Shown: piece by piece, positions 57,041-64,000 of the stretch
Position numbering within the stretch: the first letter of the stretch is position 1
Layout: each line of letters opens with the position of its first letter
Assembly: GCA_036271315.1 (NCBI GenBank)
Contig: DATBAV010000011.1
Location: 46,749-110,748, forward strand
Origin: VRUE01 sp036271315
GTDB taxonomy: Bacteria; Actinomycetota; Thermoleophilia; Solirubrobacterales; 70-9
Direction of reading: 5' to 3'
Length of the DNA stretch: 64,000 bases
Program-made: the position numbers and the translations under genes
The notes under the pieces: model-generated
What the model was told of the DNA's origin: nothing
Database searches by the model: none
The model's input: the letters and a program-made list of their open reading frames with translations, nothing else

Positions 57041-58444
57041 ATGAGCAAGATCGGAACCGAAGACAATCCCCTGCGCGTCGCCATCGTCGGCGCCGGCCCC
57101 TCCGGCTTCTACGCCGCCGAGCACATCCTCAAAGACGGCGACCTGCACGCTCAGGTCGATCTCTTCGATCGCTTGCCGTCGCCTTTCGGCCTCGTCCGCG
57201 GCGGCGTTGCCCCGGACCATCCGAAGATCAAGTCGGTAATCCGGGTCTACGAAAAAACTGCGGCCCGCGACGGATTCCGCTTCTTCGGCAACGTCAAGAT
57301 CGGCCTCGACCTCGAGGTCGAGGACCTCGAGCGGCTCTACCACGCGATCGTCTTCACGGTCGGCTGCGAGACCGACCGCCAGCTCGGGATTCCGGGCGAA
57401 GATCTGCCCGGTAGCCATGCCGCCACCGCCTTCGTCGGCTGGTACAACTCGCATCCCGACTACGCGGACGACGCATTTGACCTCTCCGCCGAACGGGCCG
57501 TGGTGATCGGCAATGGCAACGTCGCGATGGACGTCGCCCGCATGTTGGCCCTGACCGATCACGAGCTGCGCCAGACCGACACGGCCGACCACGCGATCGA
57601 GCTGCTCGACCAAAGCCAGATCCGCGAGATCGTCGTCCTCGGCCGCCGCGGCCCCGTGCAGGCCGCCTTCACCAATCCCGAGATCAAGGAGCTGGGGGTG
57701 ATGGAGGACGCCGACGTGATCGTCGACCCCGCCGACGTCGAGCTCGACGAGGCCAGCACCGCCTACCTCGAGTCGGACGAAGCCGACAAGACGACCCGGG
57801 TAAACGTCGAAACCCTGCGCGAGTTCTCCCAGCGCCAGCCCAGCGGCAAGCAGATTCGGATCGTCCTGCGCTTCCTCGCCTCGCCGGTCGAGATCAAAGG
57901 CGACGGCAAAGTCGAGTCGATCGTGATCGGCCGCAACGAACTGGTGGAGGAGAACGGGCGCCTGGTGGCCAAGGACACCGGCGAGCGCGAGGAGCTCAAG
58001 TGCGGGCTCGTCCTGCGCTCGGTCGGCTACACCGGCATCCCGATCGAAGGCGTGCCCTTCGACCAGAAGCGCGGCCTGATCCTCAACGAGGGCGGCCGCG
58101 TGCTCGACTCCCACGACGCGGGCCACAAGGTCGGCCACTACACCGCGGGCTGGATCAAGCGCGGCCCCTCGGGCGTGATCGGGACGAACAAGAAAGACGC
58201 CCTGGAGACCGTCGGGCACCTGCTCGCCGACGTCGCGTCGGAGACCCTCCTCGACCCGGCCAACCCGGCGCCGGAGGCGATCGAGCAGCTGCTCGCCGAC
58301 AGGAACGTGCGCTACATCTCCTTCGAGGACTGGCAGGCGATCGATCAGGCCGAGGTCGGCCGCGGCGAGCCCCACGGTCGTCCCCGGGTCAAGTTCGTCC
58401 GCGTCGACGAGATGCTCGACACGGTCGGCGAGCAGGTCGGCTGA
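57041..58444 (+). CDS. ferredoxin-NADP+ reductase, FprA-like
   Basis: A 467-aa flavoprotein of the adrenodoxin reductase type: VAIVGAGPSGFYAAEHIL (FAD), FDRLPSPFGLVRGGVAPDHPK, VIGNGNVAMDVARML (NADPH), ELVVLGRRGPVQAAFT-like IVVLGRRGPVQAAF, and GYTAGWIKRGPSGVIGTNK near the end. It moves electrons between NADPH and ferredoxin. It ends 2 nt before BolA copy B, which suggests a link with Fe-S supply. Confidence 0.93.
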   Translation: MSKIGTEDNPLRVAIVGAGPSGFYAAEHILKDGDLHAQVDLFDRLPSPFGLVRGGVAPDHPKIKSVIRVYEKTAARDGFRFFGNVKIGLDLEVEDLERLYHAIVFTVGCETDRQLGIPGEDLPGSHAATAFVGWYNSHPDYADDAFDLSAERAVVIGNGNVAMDVARMLALTDHELRQTDTADHAIELLDQSQIREIVVLGRRGPVQAAFTNPEIKELGVMEDADVIVDPADVELDEASTAYLESDEADKTTRVNVETLREFSQRQPSGKQIRIVLRFLASPVEIKGDGKVESIVIGRNELVEENGRLVAKDTGEREELKCGLVLRSVGYTGIPIEGVPFDQKRGLILNEGGRVLDSHDAGHKVGHYTAGWIKRGPSGVIGTNKKDALETVGHLLADVASETLLDPANPAPEAIEQLLADRNVRYISFEDWQAIDQAEVGRGEPHGRPRVKFVRVDEMLDTVGEQVG

Positions 58445-58446
58445 GG

Positions 58447-58680
58447 ATGGCCGTCGACCTGGCCGAGCTGCGGTCGATGATCGAGGCGGCCCTGCCGGGC
58501 GCCGAGGTCGAGATGTTCGACGAAGACGGCGGCGGCCAGCACCTGCGCGCCGAGGTCAAGGCGTCCCAGTTCGAGGGCCTCTCGCGGATCGACCAGCACC
58601 GGCTGGTGAAGGCGGCGGTGAAACCGCGCTTCGACGACGGCACGGTCCACGCGCTTTCGGTGAAGACCCAGGCCGCCTGA
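58447..58680 (+). CDS. bolA: BolA family protein (copy B)
   Basis: A 77-aa BolA: LRSMIEAALPGAEVEMFDEDGGGQHL and LSRIDQHRLVKAAVKPRFDDGTVHALSVKT, closely matching copy A at 44622. Here it follows the ferredoxin reductase gene directly (2-nt gap) and so has lost the independent leaderless promoter of copy A. Confidence 0.9.
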   Translation: MAVDLAELRSMIEAALPGAEVEMFDEDGGGQHLRAEVKASQFEGLSRIDQHRLVKAAVKPRFDDGTVHALSVKTQAA

Positions 58681-58767
58681 GCGAAGACCACGCCCGTCAC
58701 AAAGTTGGCACACAAGATTTACTTTCTGCGCGCCACACGCGCGTAATTTCTCCCTAGCCTTGGGGTC

Positions 58768-59004
58768 ATGGAGGCTATGCGATCCACTTGGACCGACTCG
58801 CGGCTCGACGACCTGAAGGAGAAGGTCGACAGCCTCGACGCGACTATGAACGCCGGCTTCGCCCGACTCGACAGTCGGATCGACGGGACGAACGAGCGGA
58901 TCGACAAGATGAACCACACGATGCTTCAGGGGATGGTCGCCTTGATCAGCATCATCGCGGTGCTGCTCACCGCATTCCTCACCATTGTCGTGACGCGTCT
59001 CTGA
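58768..59004 (+). CDS. small coiled-coil protein with C-terminal membrane anchor (paralog 2)
   Basis: A 78-aa protein: coiled coil LDDLKEKVDSLDATMNAGFA and LDSRIDGTNERIDKMNH, then one membrane helix VALISIIAVLLTAFLTIVVT. Paralogous to 27756-27989. TAGCCT 7 nt before the ATG predicts a leaderless transcript. Role unknown; inserted between BolA and Grx4 in copy B only. Confidence 0.68.
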   Translation: MEAMRSTWTDSRLDDLKEKVDSLDATMNAGFARLDSRIDGTNERIDKMNHTMLQGMVALISIIAVLLTAFLTIVVTRL

Positions 59005-59035
59005 GCCGACGCGAGCGCTTGGCTACCCTGTGCTC

Positions 59036-59437
59036 ATGGCCGACCAAGAGTTGAAGTCCAAAGTCGAAGAGTTGATCGCAGCCAACCCCGTGCTGCTCTT
59101 CATGAAAGGGGTGCCGGACGCGCCGCGCTGCGGGTTCTCGATGCGCGTCGTGCAGATCCTCGACTCGATGGACGCCGAGTACGGCGCGATCGACGTGCTG
59201 CCCGCGCTGCAGCCGCTGCGCGAAGTCACCACCGAGCTCTCCGACTGGCAGACCTTCCCCCAGCTCTATGTCAACGGCGAGCTGCTGGGCGGCGCCGACA
59301 TCGTCCAGGAGATGTACGAGTCCGGCGAGCTCGGCGAGGCCCTCGGCCTCGAGCAGCCGGAGGTCGCCGCCGCCGCACCCGCGGCGGCACCGGCCAACGA
59401 CCTCCCGGCGCAGTCTCCCCCGCTTCAGATCGAATAA
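59036..59437 (+). CDS. grxD: monothiol glutaredoxin, Grx4 family (copy B)
   Basis: A 133-aa CGFS glutaredoxin: LFMKGVPDAPRCGFSMRVVQ, WQTFPQLYVNGELLGGADIVQ and a Pro/Ala tail ending SPPLQIE, matching copy A nearly throughout. TACCCT 6 nt before the ATG gives a leaderless promoter like copy A. Its 3' end overlaps the convergent MarR-like gene by 13 nt. Confidence 0.93.
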   Translation: MADQELKSKVEELIAANPVLLFMKGVPDAPRCGFSMRVVQILDSMDAEYGAIDVLPALQPLREVTTELSDWQTFPQLYVNGELLGGADIVQEMYESGELGEALGLEQPEVAAAAPAAAPANDLPAQSPPLQIE

Positions 59438-59868
59438 CCGAGCTCCACGTTCGCGCGCCGCAACGCCGTCGCCAGGACGCGGCCCGCGGCCACGAGGTCG
59501 GCCTCCGGCAGGTCGCCCCAGAGGCGATCCCTGATCTCGTCGGTCGTCCCTACTACGCGCGCCTGGAGCTCGCGGGCGGCGGGCGTCAGCGCCACGTCGC
59601 CACCGTCGGCCTCGAGCAGGCCGAGTGAGAGCGTGCTCTCGATCGCATCGGTCGACTTCTCGGTGTCGAACTTCGCCTGCACCGTCCCCAGGTCGGCCAG
59701 TTCCTGACGAGCGAGGCGCCCGCCCGCGCCCTCGGCCAGTTTCAGGATCACCCAGCCCGACGGCGAGAGCCCGGTGCCGTCGAGTTCGCGCACGAGGATG
59801 GCATCGAGGGCCTTCTCGGTCTGGCCGATCAGCGCCGGTCCGAATGCGGTGGGGGTCTGAGCGTTCAT
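59425..59868 (-). CDS. MarR-like winged-helix protein
   Basis: A 147-aa protein with a MarR-type layout: GLSPSGWVILKLAEGAGGRLARQELAD, ... KSTDAIESTLSLGLLEADGGDVALTPAARELQ (recognition helix and wing), then a C-terminal dimer helix. The recognition helix is less typical than in the divergent MarR. They share a promoter region with two matched palindromes. Confidence 0.72.
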   Translation of the reverse strand: MNAQTPTAFGPALIGQTEKALDAILVRELDGTGLSPSGWVILKLAEGAGGRLARQELADLGTVQAKFDTEKSTDAIESTLSLGLLEADGGDVALTPAARELQARVVGTTDEIRDRLWGDLPEADLVAAGRVLATALRRANVELGYSI

Positions 59869-59894
59869 CGTCTAGTTCCCTTCGTCGATTGATT

Positions 59895-59950
59895 CGTTGG
59901 TTGAGCCAACGATCTTTCGCGAAGATAGCAGGTCGTTGGTCTCGCCAACG
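59895..59950. promoter_or_regulatory. paired MarR operators in a divergent promoter
   Basis: CGTTGG-N5-CCAACG occurs twice, at 59895-59911 and 59934-59950, centres 39 bp apart (nearly four helical turns, same face). Between them is ATCTTTCGCGAAGAT (59912-59926), itself palindromic. This arrangement suggests cooperative binding of a MarR dimer pair controlling both divergent genes. Confidence 0.75.
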
Positions 59951-59971
59951 GTTCTACTAGACTCCCTGCCG

Positions 59972-60409
59972 ATGTCTGCCTACCGCCTCGACGCTCTCCC
60001 GACCTGGCTCCTCAGTCGGTCCTCGGGCCGCGCGCACCGCCTCCTTTCCGATGCCTTCGACGCCGCGGGCGCGCGCGGCTACCACTACCGCGCGCTGGCG
60101 GCGCTGGAGGATCTCGGACCCGCCAGCCAGGCAATGCTGGGGCGGCGAGCGGCGCTCGATCGCTCGGACGTGGTCGCGACGCTCGCCGAGCTCGAAGTCG
60201 ACGCCCTGGTCGAGCGCACCCTCGACCCCGACGACGGCCGCCGCAAGATCGTCTCGATCACGTCGGCCGGGAGGCGTCGGCTGCGGCAACTGGACGACCG
60301 CGTCGCCTCCGTCCAAGAGGAGCTGCTCGCCCCACTCTCGACCGACGAGCGCGCGGAGCTGATCCGCCTGCTCGGGGCGGTCGCCGGGATTGGGGCCGGA
60401 GAGGACTAG
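59972..60409 (+). CDS. MarR family transcriptional regulator
   Basis: A 145-aa MarR: YHYRALAALEDLGPASQAMLGRRAALDRSDVVATLAELEVDALVERTLDPDDGRRKIVSITSAGRRRL, with the typical DxR wing. ATG 59972 lies 21 nt after the second operator. Likely autorepresses and controls the divergent MarR-like gene. Overlaps the convergent HesB gene by 4 nt. Confidence 0.87.
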   Translation: MSAYRLDALPTWLLSRSSGRAHRLLSDAFDAAGARGYHYRALAALEDLGPASQAMLGRRAALDRSDVVATLAELEVDALVERTLDPDDGRRKIVSITSAGRRRLRQLDDRVASVQEELLAPLSTDERAELIRLLGAVAGIGAGED

Positions 60410-60780
60410 ACGGCGGCGGGAGCCGCGTCGGCGTCGTCTTTCACCTGGAAAGACGAGCCACAGCCGCAGGCGGCGACGACGTTCGGGTTGTTCACCTGGA
60501 ACCCGGCGCCCTGCAGGCCTTCGACATAGTCGACCTCGGAACCGAAGACGAACTGCATCGAGACCTTGTCGACGACCACGGAGACACCGTCGACGGTGAA
60601 GACGTTGTCGTCGGCCTTGGCCTGGTCGAAGGCGAGCGCGTACTGGAAGCCGGAGCATCCACCGCCGCGGACGGCGACGCGCAGGGCCTGGTCGTTGCCC
60701 TCCTGCCCACTCAACAGCTCGCCGATCTTGGCGGCGGCTTTGTCGGAAAGGGTGATTGCTGCTTGAGGCGTGTCGGTCAC
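60406..60780 (-). CDS. A-type iron-sulfur carrier HesB/IscA/ErpA family (copy B)
   Basis: A 124-aa protein matching copy A, with VRGGGCSGFQYAL and ACGCGSSFQVKDD keeping all three cluster cysteines. GTG 60780 in the same leaderless promoter as copy A. Slightly shorter N-terminus. Confidence 0.92.
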   Translation of the reverse strand: MTDTPQAAITLSDKAAAKIGELLSGQEGNDQALRVAVRGGGCSGFQYALAFDQAKADDNVFTVDGVSVVVDKVSMQFVFGSEVDYVEGLQGAGFQVNNPNVVAACGCGSSFQVKDDADAAPAAV

Positions 60781-60797
60781 TTCACAAAGTGTAGCGA
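60776..60797 (-). promoter_or_regulatory. conserved HesB leaderless promoter (copy B)
   Basis: 22 bp identical to 45653-45674, with TACACT placed 7 nt before the GTG and the CACTT/AAGTG inverted pair. See copy A. Confidence 0.65.
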
Positions 60798-60816
60798 GAA
60801 GGGGCGGCGGCGCTGC

Positions 60817-61233
60817 TCAGCCGTTCGACCGGTGCGTCTTGAACGTCTTGTCCTTGCCGTAGGTCGTGCCGTCCCGATTATCGGCGACCAGGCGGAAGTG
60901 GTAGGTCGTCAGAGGCCGCAGCCCTGGAATCGCTTCATACACCGATTCGCTCCGGTAGCCGGGGTTGGGCTGTTCGTCATCCAGCTTCGGGGAGATGCCG
61001 TAGGACTTCGTCGTCCCCAGCTGGAAGTAGTAGCTCGTCACCTCGCCGCGCGGGTCGACCCAGCCTTGCAGGATCACATAGGTGCCCTGTACTTCGAGCA
61101 CCCTCCCGGTCCGGACCGCGGGAGGCTTCAGCGGACGATCGGCTCCCGCCGCCGCCACGCCGCCGCCCGGGAGGAGCAGGATGGCGCCGAAGGTCGCGAG
61201 AGAGATCAGCCCTCGCCTCAAGGATCTACCCAT
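60817..61233 (-). CDS. secreted fibronectin-type-III-like protein
   Basis: A 138-aa protein with a signal peptide (RRGLISLATFGAILLLPGGG) and one FnIII-like domain: VILQGWVDPRGEVTSYYFQLG, YEAIPGLRPLTTYHFRLVADN and GTTYGKDKTFKT. Small secreted FnIII proteins of this form are common in Solirubrobacterales. Binding partner unknown. Confidence 0.72.
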   Translation of the reverse strand: MGRSLRRGLISLATFGAILLLPGGGVAAAGADRPLKPPAVRTGRVLEVQGTYVILQGWVDPRGEVTSYYFQLGTTKSYGISPKLDDEQPNPGYRSESVYEAIPGLRPLTTYHFRLVADNRDGTTYGKDKTFKTHRSNG

Positions 61234-61343
61234 GGCTTCCCCCGTACCCACTCGTCGCCTTCGGTTCGCAAAGAGCGGAAGAAGCAACCTTGAGCGCGTG
61301 AGGCAGATCGCGCATACGGCGCCTTGGCGCTAGCGTCGCGGCC

Positions 61344-62096
61344 ATGGAGACCACCGACCACGCGCAGATCGCCTACGACGCCTTCGCGCCGATCTACGAC
61401 GACTTCACCGCCCAGAACGACTACGAGAGCTGGTTCAGCGCCCTGCTGCCCCACCTCGACGAATACGGCCTGACGATCGGGAAGCTGCTCGACGTCGCCT
61501 GCGGGACCGGCCGCGCCTTCGCGCCGATGCTGCGGCGCGGCTGGAAGATCACGGCCTGCGATATCTCCGCGGCGATGATCGCCAAGGCGAAGGAGAAACA
61601 CGCCGGCGAGGCGATCTCCTACGACGTCGCCGACATGACGACGCTGCCGACCTACGGCGAGTTCGAGCTGGTCTGGGCGCTGAACGACCCGGTCAACTAC
61701 CTGGTCGGTGACGGTGACCTACAGCGCGCGCTGGAACGGATGGGCGCGAACCTCGCCGCCGACGGTCTGCTCGTCTTCGACTGCAACACGCTGGCCCTGC
61801 TCGGATCGGCGTTCGGCGAGGACGAGGGCCTTCAGCGCGAGGGCAACTGGCACTGGCAGGGGCGCGGGCAGATCGACGGGGTCTTCGAAGCCGAAGTCTC
61901 CGGCGAGGGCATCGAGCCCCACACCCACAAAGAGCGCCACTACACGGTGCCGGAGGTGCAGCGGACGCTGCTGAACGCGGGCCTCCAGCCGGTCGCGGCG
62001 CTGGGCCAGCACGACGACGAGAACGGCATCGAGTTGACCGACTCCTGGGACGAGGGCAAGGACCACAAGATCATCCACGTCGCGCGGCGAAGCTGA
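61344..62096 (+). CDS. class I SAM-dependent methyltransferase
   Basis: A 250-aa methyltransferase: YDAFAPIYDDFTAQNDYESW, LLDVACGTGRAFAPML (motif I), ITACDISAAMIAKAKEKH (motif II) and FELVWALNDPVNYLV. The family (methyltransf_25-type) acts on small molecules. TAGCGT 7 nt before the ATG indicates a leaderless transcript. Confidence 0.85.
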   Translation: METTDHAQIAYDAFAPIYDDFTAQNDYESWFSALLPHLDEYGLTIGKLLDVACGTGRAFAPMLRRGWKITACDISAAMIAKAKEKHAGEAISYDVADMTTLPTYGEFELVWALNDPVNYLVGDGDLQRALERMGANLAADGLLVFDCNTLALLGSAFGEDEGLQREGNWHWQGRGQIDGVFEAEVSGEGIEPHTHKERHYTVPEVQRTLLNAGLQPVAALGQHDDENGIELTDSWDEGKDHKIIHVARRS

Positions 62097-62126
62097 CCAC
62101 GGCCGGCGTTTGGCAGAATCGCCACG

Positions 62127-63008
62127 GTGACCCCCGGCGCCGAGACCGCAGTCGTCTGCGACAGCAGCCAGTACCTACCTCCCGAGGTGATCGCCGCCAA
62201 GGGGATCGGGGTGGTGAGCCTCTACGTCTCCGTCGATGACGAGCAGCAGCGGGAGACCGACGTCACCGACTACGACGACTTCTACAGCCGCCTGCGCCAG
62301 TCGAGCGGCGGCGCGACCACCTCCCAGCCCTCGCTCGGCGACTTCATCGCGGTCTGGCAGCCGCTCCTCGACCAGGGTAAGGAGATCGTCTCGATCCATA
62401 TCTCCGCGGCGATCTCGGGGACCTTCGAGGCCGCCAACCAGGCGCGGCAGCGGCTGATCGACGATGGTCAGGGCGGGGAGCGCATCTACATCTACGACTC
62501 CGAGATGGCCTGCGGGGCGACCGGCCTCTGCGTGCTCGCCGCCGCTGCCGCGATCGAAGCCGGCGGCGGCCCGGAGGAAGCGCTCGCTCGCGCCAAAGAG
62601 GTCCGGGACACGCTGAAGATGTGGTTTGCCGTCGACACGCTGGAGTACCTGCGCAAGGGCGGCCGGATCGGTGGCGCCAGCGCCTGGATCGGTGGGGCGC
62701 TGAAGATCAAGCCGATCCTCACGATCGACCGCGAAATCGTCCCGGTGGAACGGGTCCGCACCCGCACCCGCTCGCTCGAGCGCCTGCGCGGCTACGCCCG
62801 CAAGCTGCACGAATCGGGCGCCGACGCCTGGGTCGTCCAGCACATCCAGGACCCCGAGACGGCCGACGCGCTGGCCGTCGACCTGCGCGAGATCTTCGGC
62901 TGCGAGCCCGCCTTCATCTCCGAGATCGGGCCGGTGATCGGCGCCCACGTCGGGCCCGGGCTGATCGGGGTCGGCGCGGTGTCCTGGTCGCTGCTCGAAG
63001 CAACCTGA
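62127..63008 (+). CDS. DegV family fatty-acid-binding protein (copy B)
   Basis: A 293-aa DegV: VVCDSSQYLPPEVI, GGATTSQPSLGDF, IVSIHISAAISGTFEAANQAR, TLEYLRKGGRIGGASAWIG and ALKIKPILTI, end HVGPGLIGVG. Very similar to copy A at 50681. GTG 62127, with AGAATCGC shortly upstream as in copy A. Confidence 0.9.
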   Translation: MTPGAETAVVCDSSQYLPPEVIAAKGIGVVSLYVSVDDEQQRETDVTDYDDFYSRLRQSSGGATTSQPSLGDFIAVWQPLLDQGKEIVSIHISAAISGTFEAANQARQRLIDDGQGGERIYIYDSEMACGATGLCVLAAAAAIEAGGGPEEALARAKEVRDTLKMWFAVDTLEYLRKGGRIGGASAWIGGALKIKPILTIDREIVPVERVRTRTRSLERLRGYARKLHESGADAWVVQHIQDPETADALAVDLREIFGCEPAFISEIGPVIGAHVGPGLIGVGAVSWSLLEAT

Positions 63009-63024
63009 GCGCCCCCGGTCCGGC

Positions 63025-63579
63025 GTGGCGAGGCTCCTGCTGATCTCGGGCAGCCTGCGGAGCGGGTCGACCAACTCGGCGACGATGCGCACGGCGGCGG
63101 CGCTGGTGCCCGCCGGTGTCGAGGCGACGATCTACGACGGGATGGGCCGGCTCCCCCATTTCAACCCCGACGACGACCCCTCCGACGGGATCGGCCTCGA
63201 CCCGGAGGTAGCGGCCCTGCGAGCGGCGCTGGCGGAAGTCGACGCGCTCCTCGTCTCGACCCCCGAGTACGCGGGCGCCCTGCCCGGTTCGTTCAAGAAC
63301 CTGCTCGACTGGACGGTCGGCGGCGGCCAGACCTACGAGATGCCGGTCGCCTGGATCAACGTCTCCGGTGCCGCCGCGCCGAGCGGCGGGGCCGACGCCC
63401 ACGACAGCCTCCGCAAGGTGCTCGGCTACACCGGCGCCCAGATCGTCGAGGACGCGGTCCTGCGGCTGCCGCTGTCGCGGGACGACATCGGCGCCGACGG
63501 ATTGATCGTGCCCCCAGAGGCGCGGGGGGCGATCACCGGCGCGGTGCGGGCGCTTGCCCGCGCGTGCGCTTCTGGGTGA
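63025..63579 (+). CDS. NADPH-dependent FMN reductase family protein
   Basis: A 184-aa flavodoxin-fold protein: LLLISGSLRSGSTNSATMRTAA (phosphate loop), LLVSTPEYAGALPGSFKNLLDW (PEY-G--P---KN-LD signature) and WINVSGAA. Reduces FMN, quinones or azo/nitro compounds. A diverged copy lies on the opposite strand from 63768, tail to tail. Confidence 0.9.
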   Translation: MARLLLISGSLRSGSTNSATMRTAAALVPAGVEATIYDGMGRLPHFNPDDDPSDGIGLDPEVAALRAALAEVDALLVSTPEYAGALPGSFKNLLDWTVGGGQTYEMPVAWINVSGAAAPSGGADAHDSLRKVLGYTGAQIVEDAVLRLPLSRDDIGADGLIVPPEARGAITGAVRALARACASG

Positions 63580-63649
63580 GGGACGGGCGGGGCTCGGGGG
63601 GAAGGGACGGGCGAGGCTTTGCGGCCGGCGGCGGGGGCTCAGGCCCGGG

Positions 63650-63740
63650 CGGCCGTCCGAGGGTACGTCCCGGGCGTCTCGTGGCGGCCACAGCCTGCCA
63701 GGGTCGCCACGAGATGCCCGGGACGCACCTCGGACGGCCG
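63650..63740. terminator. 40-nt-arm hairpin between inverted FMN-reductase copies
   Basis: 63650-63689 and 63701-63740 are inverted copies with only a few mismatches around an 11-nt loop. Outside it, the bases just after each stop codon (GAGGGACGGGCGGGG...) are also inverted copies, so the hairpin is the centre of a larger palindrome that includes both genes. May terminate both genes. Confidence 0.75.
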
Positions 63741-63767
63741 CGCCGACCCCGAGCCCCCGCCCGTCCC

Positions 63768-64000
63768 TCAGCCCGCGCCCGCGCCCCCGCCCGCCAGGGC
63801 TTTGACCGCGCCGACGATAGCCTCGCGTGCCGCAGGCGGCTCGATCAGCCCGTCCGCGCCGACTTCGTCGCGAGAAAGCGGCAGTCGCAGCACTGCCTCC
63901 TCGACGATCTGGGCGCCGGTGTAGCCCAGGACCTTGCGGAGGCTGTCGTGGGCGTCGGCACCGCCGCTCGGCGCGGCGGCGCCGGAGACGTTGATCCAGG
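63768..64000 (-). CDS. NADPH-dependent FMN reductase family protein, inverted paralog (partial)
   Basis: The last 77 codons of a gene that runs off the window: WINVSGAAAPSGGADAHDS, then LRKVLGYTGAQIVEEAVLRL, PLSRDEVGADGLIEPP and a Gly/Ala-rich end with TGA at 63768-63770. It matches the C-terminal part of the gene at 63025 almost residue for residue; the first 70 nt or so are nearly identical, the last part is more diverged. Confidence 0.85.
   Translation of the reverse strand, partial: WINVSGAAAPSGGADAHDSLRKVLGYTGAQIVEEAVLRLPLSRDEVGADGLIEPPAAREAIVGAVKALAGGGAGAG

Noticed and set aside
1..64000. CRISPR arrays, rRNA and riboswitches
   Set aside because: No regularly spaced repeats, no rRNA-like stretches and no riboswitch core that I could recognise were found.

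Overview
The window is GC-rich chromosomal DNA from an actinobacterium, most likely of the class Thermoleophilia (Solirubrobacterales-like). This placement is inference. It rests on very high GC, frequent GTG/TTG starts, many TANNNT -10 boxes lying 6-8 nt before a start codon (leaderless genes), an F420-type nitroreductase, a DUF4235/holin/DUF3618 membrane cluster, small secreted FnIII-like proteins and an FprA-type ferredoxin reductase. No rRNA, tRNA or CRISPR array was seen.

Layout. 0-12.2 kb is core metabolism: amidase divergent from a TetR-glpK pair, a PlsC-like acyltransferase, an MBL lactonase, SDRs, small enzymes, a SixA phosphatase, a secreted GH114-like protein and a PGRP-type amidase. 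12.3-24.4 kb is an accessory zone built from at least two stacked integrations at the 3' end of an acyl-CoA dehydrogenase gene. The left part holds a SIR2-STAND protein and a TIR-like protein, followed by a wrecked integrase. The right part lies between a displaced copy of the dehydrogenase 3' end (16.9 kb) and the intact gene (24.4 kb). It carries a broken RHH/PIN toxin-antitoxin pair, a HIT protein, a membrane protein, a large PEP-synthase-like/MazG-like fusion, three regulators, an excisionase and a tyrosine integrase.

24.4-45.6 kb returns to core: two acyl-CoA dehydrogenases, a tightly overlapping acyl-CoA/BKACE catabolic operon (29.4-35.0 kb), SDRs, a 1008-aa cyclase-ATPase regulator, a nitrilase-TetR pair, a small membrane-protein cluster and a BolA-Grx4-HesB block. 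45.685-50.578 kb is a 4.9-kb transposon-like insertion with perfect 18-bp terminal inverted repeats and a 6-bp target duplication. It carries a methyltransferase-endonuclease fusion, an IS1-like transposase, a Fic protein and a wHTH/XRE regulator pair paralogous to the pair in the 17-24 kb island. After it come DegV, a glycosyltransferase-flippase fusion, a large membrane protein, HemQ, ferredoxin reductase, and a second BolA-Grx4-HesB-DegV set, so this block is duplicated about 14 kb apart. The window ends in an inverted duplication of an FMN-reductase gene around a long hairpin.

The strongest candidates for undescribed biology are the HIT/membrane/PPDK-like-MazG cassette (17.8-21.6 kb), the adjacent SIR2-STAND and TIR genes, the 4.9-kb defence transposon, and a palindromic repeat (0.05 and 55.6 kb) whose core is conserved while its arms change sequence but stay complementary.
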